DNA of 64,000 bases. Source: CAVSRC01 sp963762605 (GTDB lineage: Bacteria; Pseudomonadota; Alphaproteobacteria; Rhizobiales; Kaistiaceae). Each line of letters opens with the position of its first letter. Within the stretch, counting starts at the first letter, position 1. Both the position numbers and the translations under genes were made by a program. Under the pieces are notes generated by a model. It searched no databases. It was not told where the DNA came from and saw nothing but the letters and a program-made list of their open reading frames with translations. Positions 18,181 through 27,611 of the stretch are shown piece after piece. The stretch lies in contig CAVXLJ010000025.1 of the NCBI GenBank assembly GCA_963762605.1, forward strand, positions 337,759 to 401,758. The letters run 5' to 3'.

Positions 18181-18210
18181 GGGAGGGGTCGCTATCCTGT
18201 CGGCACGGGA

Positions 18211-19188
18211 TCAAGCCGTGCGGTGGTGCTCGAACTCGCCGCGTGGCCGGAAGCGATAGAGATAGGAGGGCAGGATGGCGGCGAGGCTGTCCGGCGTGAT
18301 GCCGAAAGCGGCGAAGGTGCGCCCCTCGGCCTCGGCCGCCTCGGAGACGACGTTGTCGAGCTTGAGCTGCCGCACCTCGTCGACGGTCAGCAGCGGCCAC
18401 GGCCACAGCTGCAGAGCCGAGGCGCCGGCCGCTGCCAGCGACCACGGCACCGGCAGCAGCAACCGCCGGCGGTCGATGGCGGCGAGCATCGTCTCCATGC
18501 ATTCGCGCAAGGTCTTCACCTCCGGTCCGCCGAGTTCATAGATCGTGCCGGGCTTTGCCTTGCCCTCGACCGCATCGGCAACGGCTTGCGCCACGTCGCC
18601 GACGAAGACCGGCTGGAACCGGGTATGGCCGCCGCCGAACAAGGGAAGTGCCGGCGATACGCGTGACAGGCCCGCGAAGCGGTTGAAGAAATGGTCCTCC
18701 TGCCCGAACGCGATCGACGGGCGGAAGACCACCGATTCGGGCAACGTCTCGAAGACGGCCGCTTCGCCCGCCGCCTTGCTTCGTGCCTGAACGGAGGGCG
18801 AACCGGCATCGGCACCGATCGCCGACATGTGGATCACGCGCTTCAGCCCGGCCCCGCGGGCGGCCTCGGCCACGGCATGCGCGCCGAACGTATTGACCGC
18901 GCCAAAGCGCTGGCGGCCGTGCTCCGTCAGGATGGCGACGAGGTTGACCACCGCATCGGCGCCTTCCACCGCCCGGTCCACCGACCAGCGATAGCGCAGG
19001 TTCGCCTGCATCGGCTGCACCCAGCCGACCATGCCCAGCGGCTGCAGGTGGCCGGCAAGGTCCGGCCGGCGCACCGCGGCGCGCACCTGCCAGCCGCGCT
19101 TCAACAACGCCCGCACCACATGGCGGCCGATAAAGCCCGATCCGCCAAAAACCGTGACCAGACCTTTCGAAGTGGTGGTGATGGCCAT
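18211..19188 (-). CDS. Complex I NDUFA9-family SDR protein
   Basis: This 325-residue atypical SDR is related to the NDUFA9 accessory subunit of respiratory complex I, which binds NADPH and helps assembly; in alphaproteobacteria these are usually annotated as complex I NDUFA9 subunit family. The Rossmann motif is VTVFGGSGFIGRHVVRALL. VNTFGAHAVAEAARGAGLKR, HMSAIGADA and VFRPSIAFGQEDHFFNRFA are family signatures. The C-terminal region lacks clear membrane helices. Bacterial function is not established. Confidence 0.85.
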   Translation of the reverse strand: MAITTTSKGLVTVFGGSGFIGRHVVRALLKRGWQVRAAVRRPDLAGHLQPLGMVGWVQPMQANLRYRWSVDRAVEGADAVVNLVAILTEHGRQRFGAVNTFGAHAVAEAARGAGLKRVIHMSAIGADAGSPSVQARSKAAGEAAVFETLPESVVFRPSIAFGQEDHFFNRFAGLSRVSPALPLFGGGHTRFQPVFVGDVAQAVADAVEGKAKPGTIYELGGPEVKTLRECMETMLAAIDRRRLLLPVPWSLAAAGASALQLWPWPLLTVDEVRQLKLDNVVSEAAEAEGRTFAAFGITPDSLAAILPSYLYRFRPRGEFEHHRTA

Positions 19189-19308
19189 GGGCCCGCTCCC
19201 GCGTCAATCTCGTGAGGTTCCCGTCTCATATCGGCTTGGCCGTCGGCTGTACAGGCGGTCGCGCCAGCGTTGACAAGGCTCGAACCCGCCCTTACTGATC
19301 CGCCCCGT

Positions 19309-19393
19309 GCCCAGGTGGCGGAATTGGTAGACGCGCACGGTTCAGGTCCGTGTGGTGCAAGCCGTGAAGGTTCGAGTCCTTTCCTGGGCACCA
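19309..19393 (+). tRNA. tRNA-Leu (anticodon CAG)
   Basis: This is an 85-nt class II tRNA with encoded CCA. The acceptor GCCCAGG pairs with CCTGGGC before A-CCA. The D-arm contains TGGCGGAATTGGTAGACGCG, the anticodon loop TTCAGGT gives CAG, a long variable arm is present, and the T-loop is TTCGAGT. A run of seven T residues follows at 19394-19400 and may terminate transcription. Confidence 0.96.
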
Positions 19394-19476
19394 TTTTTTT
19401 GCGATAGGGTGGCGGGAAAGACGCGCGCCGGCGACAAGCGGCCGTCGCGACCGACAATCTTCGGAAATCCGCCATT

Positions 19477-21279
19477 TTGCCCCCCGCACCCTCCGATGCC
19501 GAACGCGCCAAGGCCCTCTTCTTCGAGGCGCTCGCCTGTGCCGATGCGCGCGATCATGCCGGCGCCGAGGGGCGGTTGCGCGCGGCCTTGGCGCTGGTCC
19601 CGGACCGCCCCTCGATCCTGACCAATCTCGCCGCAAGCCTCGTCAGCCAGAACAAGCTCGACGAGGCGTTCGCCTATGCCAGACAGGCTCTGGAACGCGC
19701 CCCCGACAATCCCCAGGCGATGCTCGTCCTCGCCAACAGCCTGGCGCTTCAGGGGCGCTTCGCGGAATCGGTTGCAGTGCTGCAGCGCATCGTCGCACAC
19801 GGGCCCGGCGACACCGAAGCCTGGGCGACTCTCGGCACCGTGCTCACCCAGATGAAGCGCTACGACGAGGCACTGCCGGCCTATCGCCAGGCATTGGCGC
19901 TTGATCTCGGCCTCGATTATGTCCGCGGCGACTTCGTCCAGGCGCGCATGCAGGCCGGCGACTGGACGGGGCTGGATGCCGACTGGACGGCGCTCGTTGC
20001 CGACATACGCAAGGGCGTGCCCGCCGCGCGCCCCTTCCACATGCTGTCGATCCCCTCGACGCCCGCCGACCAGCTCGCCTGCGCCCGCACCTGGTCGTCC
20101 CGCGAGTTTCCTGCGCGTCCACCGCTCTGGCGCGGCGAGCCTTATGCCCATGACCGCATTCGCCTCGCCTATGTCTGTGCCGATTTCGGCGCGCATCCCA
20201 CCGCCCAGCTGATGGTTGGCCTGTTCGAGCAGCACGATCGTTCCCGCTTCGAGACGATTGCCGTGGCCACCCGGCCCGCCGACGGCAGCGCCATCCGGAC
20301 GCGGCTGGAACACGCTTTCGAGCACTTCATCGAAGCCGGCGACCGAGCGGACCATGAGATCGCCGCGCTGCTTAGCGAGCGCGAAGTCGACATCGCCGTC
20401 GACCTCAACACCCACATCGCATTTGGGCGTCCCGGCGTCTTCGCCCTGCGCCCGGCGCCGCTCCAGGTGAGCTGCCTGATCTATCCGGGAACCTCCGGGG
20501 CCGACTTCATCGATTATCTGATCGCCGACCGCATCGTCCTGCCCGATGCTGACCGGCCGGATTATGCCGAGACGATCGTCTATCTGCCCGAGACCTATTT
20601 CATCACCGATGATGCCGCGCCCCCGCCGGAGACCACCGCAGCGCGGGCTGATCATGGCCTGCCTGAACAGGGCTTCGTCTTCTGCTGCTTCAACAACAGC
20701 TACAAGGTTACGGCCGACGTCTTCGACGTGTGGATGGGCCTGCTCGGTGCGGTCAAGGGCAGCGTCCTCTGGCTGCTCGAGAGCAACCCCGCCTTTTCGG
20801 CCAACCTTAAGCGCGAGGCCGAGGCCCGCGGGATGGCGTCGTCGCGGCTCATCTTCGCGCCGCGCGTCGATGCGCAGGCGCATTTGGCGCGCCACCGCCA
20901 TGCCGATCTCTTCCTCGACACGTTCTACTACAACGCCCACACCACCGCCTGCGATGCCCTGTGGATGGGGCTGCCGGTGCTCACCTGCACGGGCACCACC
21001 TTCGCAAGCCGGGTCGGCACCAGCCTGCTCAATGCCGTCGGATTGCCGGAGCTGGTGACCACCTCACGCGAGGCCTATGCCGCCCGCGCCCTCGAGCTCG
21101 CCACCACGCCCGCCGCGCTTGCCGGCATCAAGGCCAAGCTCGCCGCCAACCGCAGCACCTGCCCGCTCTTCAACACGCGGCGCCAGACGCGGCAGATCGA
21201 GGCCGCCTATGAAGCCATGATGGCGCGTCACCGGAACGGCATGCCGCCGGAGGATTTCGCCGTCGCGCCGCTGGCCTGA
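19477..21279 (+). CDS. TPR-containing GT41 (O-GlcNAc transferase/SPINDLY-like) glycosyltransferase
   Basis: This 600-residue protein begins with about four tetratricopeptide repeats (AEGRLRAALALVPDRPSILT; DEAFAYARQALERAPDNPQA; DEALPAYRQALALD). They are followed by the GT41 catalytic region: RIRLAYVCADFGAHPTAQLM, LQVSCLIYPGTSGADFIDYL, FCCFNNSYKVTADVFDVWM and DTFYYNAHTTACDALWMGLP. Such proteins modify proteins with GlcNAc or other sugars; the targets are unknown. The start appears to be TTG at 19477, with no in-frame ATG nearby. tRNA-Leu lies immediately upstream. Confidence 0.85.
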   Translation: MPPAPSDAERAKALFFEALACADARDHAGAEGRLRAALALVPDRPSILTNLAASLVSQNKLDEAFAYARQALERAPDNPQAMLVLANSLALQGRFAESVAVLQRIVAHGPGDTEAWATLGTVLTQMKRYDEALPAYRQALALDLGLDYVRGDFVQARMQAGDWTGLDADWTALVADIRKGVPAARPFHMLSIPSTPADQLACARTWSSREFPARPPLWRGEPYAHDRIRLAYVCADFGAHPTAQLMVGLFEQHDRSRFETIAVATRPADGSAIRTRLEHAFEHFIEAGDRADHEIAALLSEREVDIAVDLNTHIAFGRPGVFALRPAPLQVSCLIYPGTSGADFIDYLIADRIVLPDADRPDYAETIVYLPETYFITDDAAPPPETTAARADHGLPEQGFVFCCFNNSYKVTADVFDVWMGLLGAVKGSVLWLLESNPAFSANLKREAEARGMASSRLIFAPRVDAQAHLARHRHADLFLDTFYYNAHTTACDALWMGLPVLTCTGTTFASRVGTSLLNAVGLPELVTTSREAYAARALELATTPAALAGIKAKLAANRSTCPLFNTRRQTRQIEAAYEAMMARHRNGMPPEDFAVAPLA

Positions 21280-21388
21280 ACGGCTTGATCCCGTCGCAAA
21301 ACGGCTCCCCCGGAAGGGTTCTGTCTGACCGTGACGGACTCTGCGAAAAAGCTCGAAATCTTAACGGTTTCCGGCTATGGCTCGCGGC

Positions 21389-22000
21389 ATGACCATACGG
21401 CTTCACAAGGGCGACCTGCCGGACGTCACCCGCTTCGCCGGCGCGGTGGCCATCGATACCGAGACGCAAGGGCTGAACCCGCTGCGCGACCGGCTGTGCC
21501 TGGTGCAGCTGTCCGCCGGCGATGGCAGTGCCGATATCGTCCAGATTGCCCCCGGCCAGGCCGCCGCGCCCAACCTCACCCGCGTGCTTGCCGACCGCTC
21601 CATCACCAAGATCTTCCACTACGCCCGTTTCGACATCGCCGTCCTCGAACACGCCTTCGGGGTCATGGCCGAGCCGCTCTTCTGCACCAAGATCGCCTCC
21701 AAACTGACGCGCACCTACACCGACCGTCACGGGCTGAAGGAGCTGGTCAAGGAGTTCCTCGACATCGACCTGTCGAAGCAGCAGCAGAGTTCGGACTGGG
21801 CGGCCGAAACGCTGAGCGACGCCCAGCTCGCCTATGCCGCCTCCGACGTGCTTTACCTGCACGCCCTCAAGGAGCGCCTGGAGCAACGGCTGGAGCGCGA
21901 AGGTCGCCGTCGGCTGGCCGAGGCCTGTTTCGCCTTCCTGCCGGCCCGCGCCCGGCTCGATCTCGCCGGCTGGGGTGAAGAGGATATTTTCGCCCATTAG
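21389..22000 (+). CDS. rnd: Ribonuclease D-like 3'-5' exonuclease
   Basis: This is a 203-residue DEDDy exonuclease. Exo I is AIDTETQGLNPLRDRLCLVQ, Exo II is KIFHYARFDIAVLEHAFG and Exo III is AAETLSDAQLAYAASDVLYL with the catalytic Tyr and Asp. It lacks the HRDC domain of E. coli RNase D (375 residues), giving the short alphaproteobacterial form implicated in tRNA 3' maturation or RNA turnover. ATG 21389 (MTIRLHKGDLP) is preferred over 21377. Confidence 0.85.
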   Translation: MTIRLHKGDLPDVTRFAGAVAIDTETQGLNPLRDRLCLVQLSAGDGSADIVQIAPGQAAAPNLTRVLADRSITKIFHYARFDIAVLEHAFGVMAEPLFCTKIASKLTRTYTDRHGLKELVKEFLDIDLSKQQQSSDWAAETLSDAQLAYAASDVLYLHALKERLEQRLEREGRRRLAEACFAFLPARARLDLAGWGEEDIFAH

Positions 22001-22139
22001 GCAAAAGAGCCCCGGCGCCGGGCCGCCTGAAGGCCGCCCACGGGCTGCCATGCCTTTGGCTCAATGCCGTGATTTTTGTTGTGGCGTTGCGGAACCGGGC
22101 CTGACTGCCCACAATATGGCGCCAGGCTGAAAGGCTCTG

Positions 22140-22835
22140 ATGACCGACTACACCGAGGACACACCGGCACGGCACCGCATCCGCTACGACCCGGGCCGGC
22201 GTGGCGGAGAGGAAGCCTATCGCGCGGCACAGCGCCACAGCCGGCTGGTCCGCGCGCTGAAAATCGTGCTTCCCACCGTGGCGGTGGCCGGCATCCTGCT
22301 GTTCTGGGCATCGGCCCACTTCATCCCGAGCGATCTGGCCGGTCTCATTTCGAACGCGGGCATCGATTTGAAATCGAACAGCGTTGTCATGAACGCGCCG
22401 CATATCTCGGGTTTCGAAGGCACCAAGCGCGCCTATGAGGTGAAGGCGGCCCGCGCCATCCAGAGCCTCGACGATCCCAAGGTGCTGACCTTCGAACAGA
22501 TCAACGCCCGCATCGGCCTCGACAATGCCGGCACTGCCACGGTCGATGCCGGGACCGGTATCTACAACGGCAACGACAACACCCTTGAGCTGAAGAACGG
22601 CATTTCCATCCAGACGACGACCGGCTATGCGGCGACGATCCGTGAGGCTGCCGTTGACCTCGCCAAGGGCAGTCTTCGCTCTTCCGCGCCGGTCGAGATC
22701 AGCGCCAAGGAGGGCACCCTGCACGCCAACAGCATCGACGTCACCGACCGCGGCAAATCCGTCGTGTTCGGCGGCGGTGTTTCGGTCACCTTCATGCCGC
22801 CGGCGGAGCTGGCGACGCCTCCGGAGGCACAATGA
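22140..22835 (+). CDS. lptC: LPS export protein LptC
   Basis: LptC is the bitopic inner-membrane part of the Lpt bridge that hands LPS from LptBFG to LptA. The 231-residue protein has a basic cytosolic N-terminus, one transmembrane segment (ALKIVLPTVAVAGILLFWAS, residues about 40-59) and a periplasmic beta-jellyroll domain (GFEGTKRAYEVKAARAIQ; GYAATIREAAVDLAKGSL). Its stop overlaps the lptA start (ATGA). Confidence 0.9.
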   Translation: MTDYTEDTPARHRIRYDPGRRGGEEAYRAAQRHSRLVRALKIVLPTVAVAGILLFWASAHFIPSDLAGLISNAGIDLKSNSVVMNAPHISGFEGTKRAYEVKAARAIQSLDDPKVLTFEQINARIGLDNAGTATVDAGTGIYNGNDNTLELKNGISIQTTTGYAATIREAAVDLAKGSLRSSAPVEISAKEGTLHANSIDVTDRGKSVVFGGGVSVTFMPPAELATPPEAQ

Positions 22836-23392
22836 GCTTGCGCCCGCGCATGCGCGCCTTCCGGCTGGGCATGGGACTGGCGGTTGCGCTGGTCGCTGCT
22901 TGTCCGGTTCCCGCCGGTGCCGCCACGGCCGATCTTTTCAACGGTTTTCAGGCCAAGTCGAAGGACCCGGTTGAGGTCACTGCCGGCGTTCTTGAGATTT
23001 CCGAAAAGGGCAATCAGCGCATCTCCGAATTCAAGGGCAATGTCGTCGTGCACCGCGGCAAGACCGTGCTCAAGGCCGGCATCATCAGGCTCTATTCGGA
23101 CGTCAAGGCGTCCAGCACCGAGGGCTTCACCCGCATCGAGGCGAGCGGCGGTGTCTTTGTCAGCTCCGGCGAGCAGACCGTCACCGGACAGACTGCGACC
23201 GTCGACATGAAGTCGCACGTCATCACCGTGTCCGGCGGCGTCGTCTTGAGCCAGGGCGGCAACGTCATCACCGGCAGCCGGCTCATGGTCAACCTTGCCA
23301 CCGGCCAGGCCCGTGTCGAACAGGACGCCGGCAAGCAAATCCGCGGTATCTTCACCCCCGAAGCCGCCGGCGGTCAGGCCGCCGGACAATAA
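22832..23392 (+). CDS. lptA: LPS transport periplasmic protein LptA
   Basis: LptA polymerises into the periplasmic LPS bridge. The 186-residue protein has a signal peptide (MGLAVALVAACPVPAGAATA near the N-terminus), then the OstA-like domain: DPVEVTAGVLEISEKGNQRI, EFKGNVVVHRGKTVLKA, SSGEQTVTGQTATVDMKSHV and TGSRLMVNLATGQARVE. The Gln-rich tail is short. It is coupled to lptC and 65 bases upstream of lptB. Confidence 0.93.
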   Translation: MSLRPRMRAFRLGMGLAVALVAACPVPAGAATADLFNGFQAKSKDPVEVTAGVLEISEKGNQRISEFKGNVVVHRGKTVLKAGIIRLYSDVKASSTEGFTRIEASGGVFVSSGEQTVTGQTATVDMKSHVITVSGGVVLSQGGNVITGSRLMVNLATGQARVEQDAGKQIRGIFTPEAAGGQAAGQ

Positions 23393-23457
23393 CCCCTCGA
23401 CAGCCGCCGGCCGGCGGCTTAATTCCCGGCCGTCCAATCGCGAGGGTTCCAAAAGGC

Positions 23458-24300
23458 GTGGCGGCATCGAGCTATTTCGGTCGCGGGGGAGAAAACAACC
23501 GCGCCGGCCGGCGCCAGCGGGGCCGGGACCACGACGCCGAAACGCCGCCCTCGCGCCTGGTTCCCGACGCCGGCGGGCGCGGCTGGCTCGTCGCCCGGGG
23601 CCTTGTCAAATCGTATCGCAAGCGGCTGGTGGTGCGCGACGCCAGCCTGGCCGTGGCGCGCGGCGAGGCGGTCGGCCTTCTCGGGCCGAACGGCGCCGGC
23701 AAGACCACCATCTTCTACATGATCACCGGCCTCATCCGCGCCAACCGCGGCACCATCGAGATCGATGGCAACGACGTCACCGACATGCCCATGTACCGCC
23801 GCGCGCGGCTGGGTGTCGGCTACCTGCCACAGGAGACGTCGATCTTCCGCGGCCTGACGGTCGAGGCCAACATCCGCGCGGTCCTCGAGGTGGTCGAGCC
23901 GGACAAGGCTGTGCGCGAGGAGCATCTGGAGGCGCTCCTCGACGAATTCCGCATCACCCATCTGCGCCATGCACCGGCGGTGTCGCTGTCGGGCGGTGAG
24001 CGCCGCCGCTGCGAGATCGCGCGGGCACTGGCCAGCCGGCCGGCCTTTATGCTGCTCGACGAGCCGTTTACCGGCGTCGATCCGATCGCCGTCGGCGACA
24101 TCCAGGCGCTGGTGCGCCACCTCACCAGTCTCGGCATCGGTGTGCTCATCACCGACCACAATGTGCGCGAGACCCTCGGCCTCATCGACCGGGCCTACAT
24201 CATCCATTCGGGTGAGGTGCTGTTCGAGGGACGTCCGAGCGAAATCGTGCGCAGCCCGGAAGTCCGCCGGCTTTACCTTGGCGAACAGTTTAGCCTTTAA
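23458..24300 (+). CDS. lptB: LPS export ABC transporter ATP-binding protein LptB
   Basis: LptB powers LPS extraction by LptBFG. The 280-residue ATPase has Walker A GPNGAGKTT, the Q-loop YLPQETSIFRGLTVEANIRA, signature LSGGERRR, Walker B FMLLDEPFTGVDP and the switch His in LITDHNVRETL, all typical of LptB. The GTG start at 23458 adds a ~40-residue low-complexity N-terminal tail rich in Arg and Gly that E. coli LptB (241 residues) lacks, so the true start may be further in. Confidence 0.94.
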   Translation: MAASSYFGRGGENNRAGRRQRGRDHDAETPPSRLVPDAGGRGWLVARGLVKSYRKRLVVRDASLAVARGEAVGLLGPNGAGKTTIFYMITGLIRANRGTIEIDGNDVTDMPMYRRARLGVGYLPQETSIFRGLTVEANIRAVLEVVEPDKAVREEHLEALLDEFRITHLRHAPAVSLSGGERRRCEIARALASRPAFMLLDEPFTGVDPIAVGDIQALVRHLTSLGIGVLITDHNVRETLGLIDRAYIIHSGEVLFEGRPSEIVRSPEVRRLYLGEQFSL

Positions 24301-24377
24301 TCCGGCCGCCCGTTACGCTACCACAGGTAAGACAAGCAATTCCCGGACCAACTTGCCGGGCAGGGTAACCGCGCGTA

Positions 24378-25994
24378 ATGGCACTTTCGCACAAGCTCGA
24401 GCTTCGCCAGAGCCAGTCGCTGGTGATGACGCCGCAGTTGATGCAGGCGATCAAGCTGCTCCAGCTCTCCAATCTCGACCTGGTCGCCTATGTCGATGCC
24501 GAACTCGAACGCAACCCGCTGCTCGAGCGGATCGAGGGCGAGGAGGGGGGCGAAAACGCCGCCGACAACGCCGGCAAGGCGGAGTCCGACGAGCAATCCA
24601 GCGATGCCGGGCCCGATTTCGGCGAGAACCCGCCCGACTGGATGGAGACGCGCATGGAGGTCGATCCCCAGTCGATCGCCGCGCGGCTCGATTCAGACCT
24701 TGCCAACGTCTTTCCCGACGACCACGGCAAGCCGGCCGGCGAGACCCCGCCGGTGCTTCCCCCGGAAAGCTGGTCGACCGGCTCCTCGCGCCAGCCGATC
24801 AGCGCCGAGGACTACAATCTCGAAGCTTTCGTCGCCGAGCGGAAGTCGCTTGCCGATCACCTCGGCGATCAGCTGGGTCTGGCCACCGCCGATCCTGCCA
24901 TGCGGCTGGTCGGCCGCGTGCTGATCAACGAGATCGACGAAGCCGGCTATCTCCGCGCCGACCTTGCCGATATTGCACAGCGCCTCGATGCACCGCTCGA
25001 CCTGGTCGAGCGCACGCTTGGCCTGGTGCAGACCTTCGACCCGCCGGGCATTTGTGCCCGCGACCTCGCCGAATGTCTCGCCATCCAGCTTCGCGAGCGC
25101 GACCGCTTCGACCCCTGCATGGCCTGTCTGGTTGCCCATCTCGATCTGGTGGCGCGGCGCGAATACGCCGCCCTGGGCAAGCTGTGCCATGTCGACGAGG
25201 AAGACCTCGCCGACATGATCGGCGAGCTGCGCGCGCTCGATCCGAAGCCCGGCAGCGCCTTCGGCGATGTCCCCGTCCAGCCGATCGTGCCCGACGTGAT
25301 GGTGCGCCCCGGTCCGGACGGCGGCTGGCATGTCGAACTCAACACCGGCACGCTGCCGCGCGTTCTGGTCAACCAGGCCTACTATGCCACCGTGCTCGGC
25401 CACCGCCGCAGCGACACCGACAAGACCTACATCGCCGATTGCCTGCAGACCGCCAACTGGCTGGTGAAGAGCCTCGACCAGCGCGCCCGCACCATCCTCA
25501 AGGTCGCCACCGAGATCGTGCGCCAGCAGGATGCCTTCCTCGCCCACGGCGTCCGCCATCTGCGCCCGCTCAACCTGAAGACGGTCGCCGAGGCGATCAG
25601 CATGCACGAATCGACCGTGTCGCGGGTCACCTCCAACAAGTACATGGCGACGCCGCGCGGTATCTTCGAGTTGAAATATTTCTTCACCGCCGCCATCGCC
25701 TCCGCCGAGGGCGGCGAGGCGCATTCGGCCGAGGCCGTGCGTTTCCGCATCCGCCAGATCATCGACGCGGAGGCGCCGCAGGCGATTCTCTCCGACGACA
25801 CGATCGTCAGGATGCTGCGCGATTCCGGCATCGACATCGCCCGCCGCACGGTTGCCAAATATCGCGAGGCGATGCGCATCCCCTCGTCGGTGCAACGCCG
25901 GCGGGAGAAGCAGGCAAGCTTCGGCAAGCACCCGGCCGGTGCCGATGAGCGAAGCGATTCAGAGGCTTACGGGGCACGCCCCGCTCTCGGTTGA
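24378..25994 (+). CDS. rpoN: RNA polymerase sigma-54 factor
   Basis: Sigma-54 directs RNA polymerase to -24/-12 promoters that need an AAA+ activator. The 538-residue protein has region I (LELRQSQSLVMTPQLMQAIK), an acidic region II, the core-binding domain, the HTH region (LKTVAEAISMHESTVSRVTS) and the RpoN box ARRTVAKYREAMRIPSS. It follows lptB and precedes hpf and ptsN, the standard proteobacterial order linking it to the nitrogen phosphotransferase system. Confidence 0.97.
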   Translation: MALSHKLELRQSQSLVMTPQLMQAIKLLQLSNLDLVAYVDAELERNPLLERIEGEEGGENAADNAGKAESDEQSSDAGPDFGENPPDWMETRMEVDPQSIAARLDSDLANVFPDDHGKPAGETPPVLPPESWSTGSSRQPISAEDYNLEAFVAERKSLADHLGDQLGLATADPAMRLVGRVLINEIDEAGYLRADLADIAQRLDAPLDLVERTLGLVQTFDPPGICARDLAECLAIQLRERDRFDPCMACLVAHLDLVARREYAALGKLCHVDEEDLADMIGELRALDPKPGSAFGDVPVQPIVPDVMVRPGPDGGWHVELNTGTLPRVLVNQAYYATVLGHRRSDTDKTYIADCLQTANWLVKSLDQRARTILKVATEIVRQQDAFLAHGVRHLRPLNLKTVAEAISMHESTVSRVTSNKYMATPRGIFELKYFFTAAIASAEGGEAHSAEAVRFRIRQIIDAEAPQAILSDDTIVRMLRDSGIDIARRTVAKYREAMRIPSSVQRRREKQASFGKHPAGADERSDSEAYGARPALG

Positions 25995-26169
25995 CTTGTT
26001 CTCGCGCCCTCCCTAGAAGGGCGCGCAGCACGGGCCGGCGAGGTGGCGACATGACGTTCCCCCCCGGTCAGATGGTCCGGTCCGGCGCGTCGCCTGGCGA
26101 TTAATTGTGCCCGCGAGGGGCGCATCGAAGCTGGCGCAACGACCGCCGCGTTGAAAGGTTCGACCCTCC

Positions 26170-26757
26170 ATGGGCCTGCGCATTTCAGGCAAGAACATCG
26201 ATATTGGTGAAACCCTGCGTGGCCGCGTCGAGGAGCGCATTGCGCTCGGCGTCGGCAAATATTTCGACGGCGGCTATGACGCCAACGTCACCGTCGAGCG
26301 CGAAGGTTCGGGCTTCCACAGCGAGTGCACGATCCACCTCGACACCGGCATCGTGCTCAGGGGCGAGGGCAGGGGCCAGGACGCCTATCAGTGCTTCGAT
26401 TCCGCCGCCGAGCGCATCGAGAAGCGCTTGCGCCGCTACAAGCGCCGGCTGAAGGAGCATCGCGGCACGCCGAAGGGCGAAATGCTGCCGGCCGCGACCT
26501 ATGTCATCGCCGCTTCCGACGAGGAGACGGAAGCCGCGGTCGATGACAAGCCGGTGGTGATCGCCGAGGAGGCGACCAGTCTCGCCACCATGTCCGTCGG
26601 CCATGCGGTAATGGCCATGGACCTCGCCGATGTGCCGGTCATGGTGTTCCGTCACGCCGTCCACGGCGGCATAAACGTCGTCTATCGGCGCAGCGATGGG
26701 AACATCGGCTGGATCGATCCGTCGGGGACTGCAAAGGGGGATGCCGTCGATCGCTGA
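26170..26757 (+). CDS. hpf: Ribosome hibernation promoting factor (long form)
   Basis: Long HPF dimerises ribosomes into inactive 100S particles. The 195-residue protein has the N-terminal S30AE domain (MGLRISGKNIDIGETLRGRV; GSGFHSECTIHLDTGI; ERIEKRLRRYKRRLK) and the C-terminal dimerisation domain (MAMDLADVPVMVFRHAVHGG; INVVYRRSDGNIGWIDP). It lies between rpoN and ptsN. Confidence 0.94.
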   Translation: MGLRISGKNIDIGETLRGRVEERIALGVGKYFDGGYDANVTVEREGSGFHSECTIHLDTGIVLRGEGRGQDAYQCFDSAAERIEKRLRRYKRRLKEHRGTPKGEMLPAATYVIAASDEETEAAVDDKPVVIAEEATSLATMSVGHAVMAMDLADVPVMVFRHAVHGGINVVYRRSDGNIGWIDPSGTAKGDAVDR

Positions 26758-26826
26758 CGGCAAATGGGACGAAACGCGCGGGCTCCGGTCGCTCGTGCGC
26801 CGCTGGGACGATCTGGGCTTAACGAG

Positions 26827-27291
26827 ATGGATCTGAGCGACCTCATCAAACCCGATGCTGTCGTGCCTTCGCTGAAGGCGAACAGCAAGAAGCAGGCGAT
26901 TCAGGCGCTTGCCGAGAAGGCCGCGGCGATCACCGGCCGGGAGGAGCGTGAGGTTTTCGAGACGCTGGTTCAGCGCGAGAAGCTGGGCTCGACCGGGGTC
27001 GGCGGCGGCATCGCAATTCCGCACGGCAAGCTGCCCGGCCTCGATCGCATTTTCGGTCTGTTCGCGCGCCTGTCGAAGCCGATCGAGTTCGAGGCGGTCG
27101 ACGATCAGCCGGTCGACCTCATCTTCCTGCTGCTGGCGCCGGAAGGCGCCGGCGCCGAACACCTCAAGGCGCTGGCGCGCGTCGCCCGCCTGCTGCGCGA
27201 GCCCGGCATGGCCGGCAAGCTGCGCGCCTCCACCGACAAGTCGGCGCTCTATTCGGTTTTGACGGAAGGCGCCACGCCGGACGCAGCCTGA
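26827..27291 (+). CDS. ptsN: PTS IIA-like nitrogen regulatory protein (EIIA-Ntr)
   Basis: EIIA-Ntr is the phosphoacceptor at the end of the PTS-Ntr regulatory chain, affecting K+ and nitrogen-related functions. The 154-residue protein starts MDLSDLIKPDAVVPSLKANS. The phospho-accepting His lies in GGGIAIPHGKLPGL, and FARLSKPIEFEAVDDQPVDL and EHLKALARVARLLR are conserved. The ATG at 26827 fits the family N-terminus; an earlier in-frame ATG at 26764 adds a non-conserved tail. Confidence 0.94.
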   Translation: MDLSDLIKPDAVVPSLKANSKKQAIQALAEKAAAITGREEREVFETLVQREKLGSTGVGGGIAIPHGKLPGLDRIFGLFARLSKPIEFEAVDDQPVDLIFLLLAPEGAGAEHLKALARVARLLREPGMAGKLRASTDKSALYSVLTEGATPDAA

Positions 27292-27305
27292 GCGCCGCTT
27301 GCGGC

Positions 27306-27575
27306 TCAGTGCAGGCTCACCGTTTCCAGGTCGTTTTCCTGTGCATTCAGTTCGACCGCCGCGCGGCTGTCGGCAAGCATGATCGGCGTGCCATCGGCGC
27401 CGAGCAGCGCCCACAGCTCGAGATCCGGCACCACCGACGGCATCTGCGGGAAAAGGTCCTTGGCCTCGTCGGGATGGAGCGCCCGCACATAGGCGATCCG
27501 TCCGCCACCGAGCGCGGCGAAGGATTCGGGAGACATCACCTGTTTGAGCGTGGCGTTCATGGTTTCATCCGTCAT
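27306..27575 (-). CDS. DUF1150 family protein
   Basis: This 89-residue protein of the alphaproteobacterial DUF1150 family has no known function. GGGRIAYVRALHPDEAKDLF and LELWALLGADGTPIMLADSR are the conserved core. It lies directly downstream of the small heat-shock gene on the same strand, 36 bases apart, an arrangement common in Hyphomicrobiales that suggests co-expression under stress. Confidence 0.85.
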   Translation of the reverse strand: MTDETMNATLKQVMSPESFAALGGGRIAYVRALHPDEAKDLFPQMPSVVPDLELWALLGADGTPIMLADSRAAVELNAQENDLETVSLH

Positions 27576-27611
27576 GACGCATTCACCTCCTGAAGGGCGG
27601 GCGCACAGAGC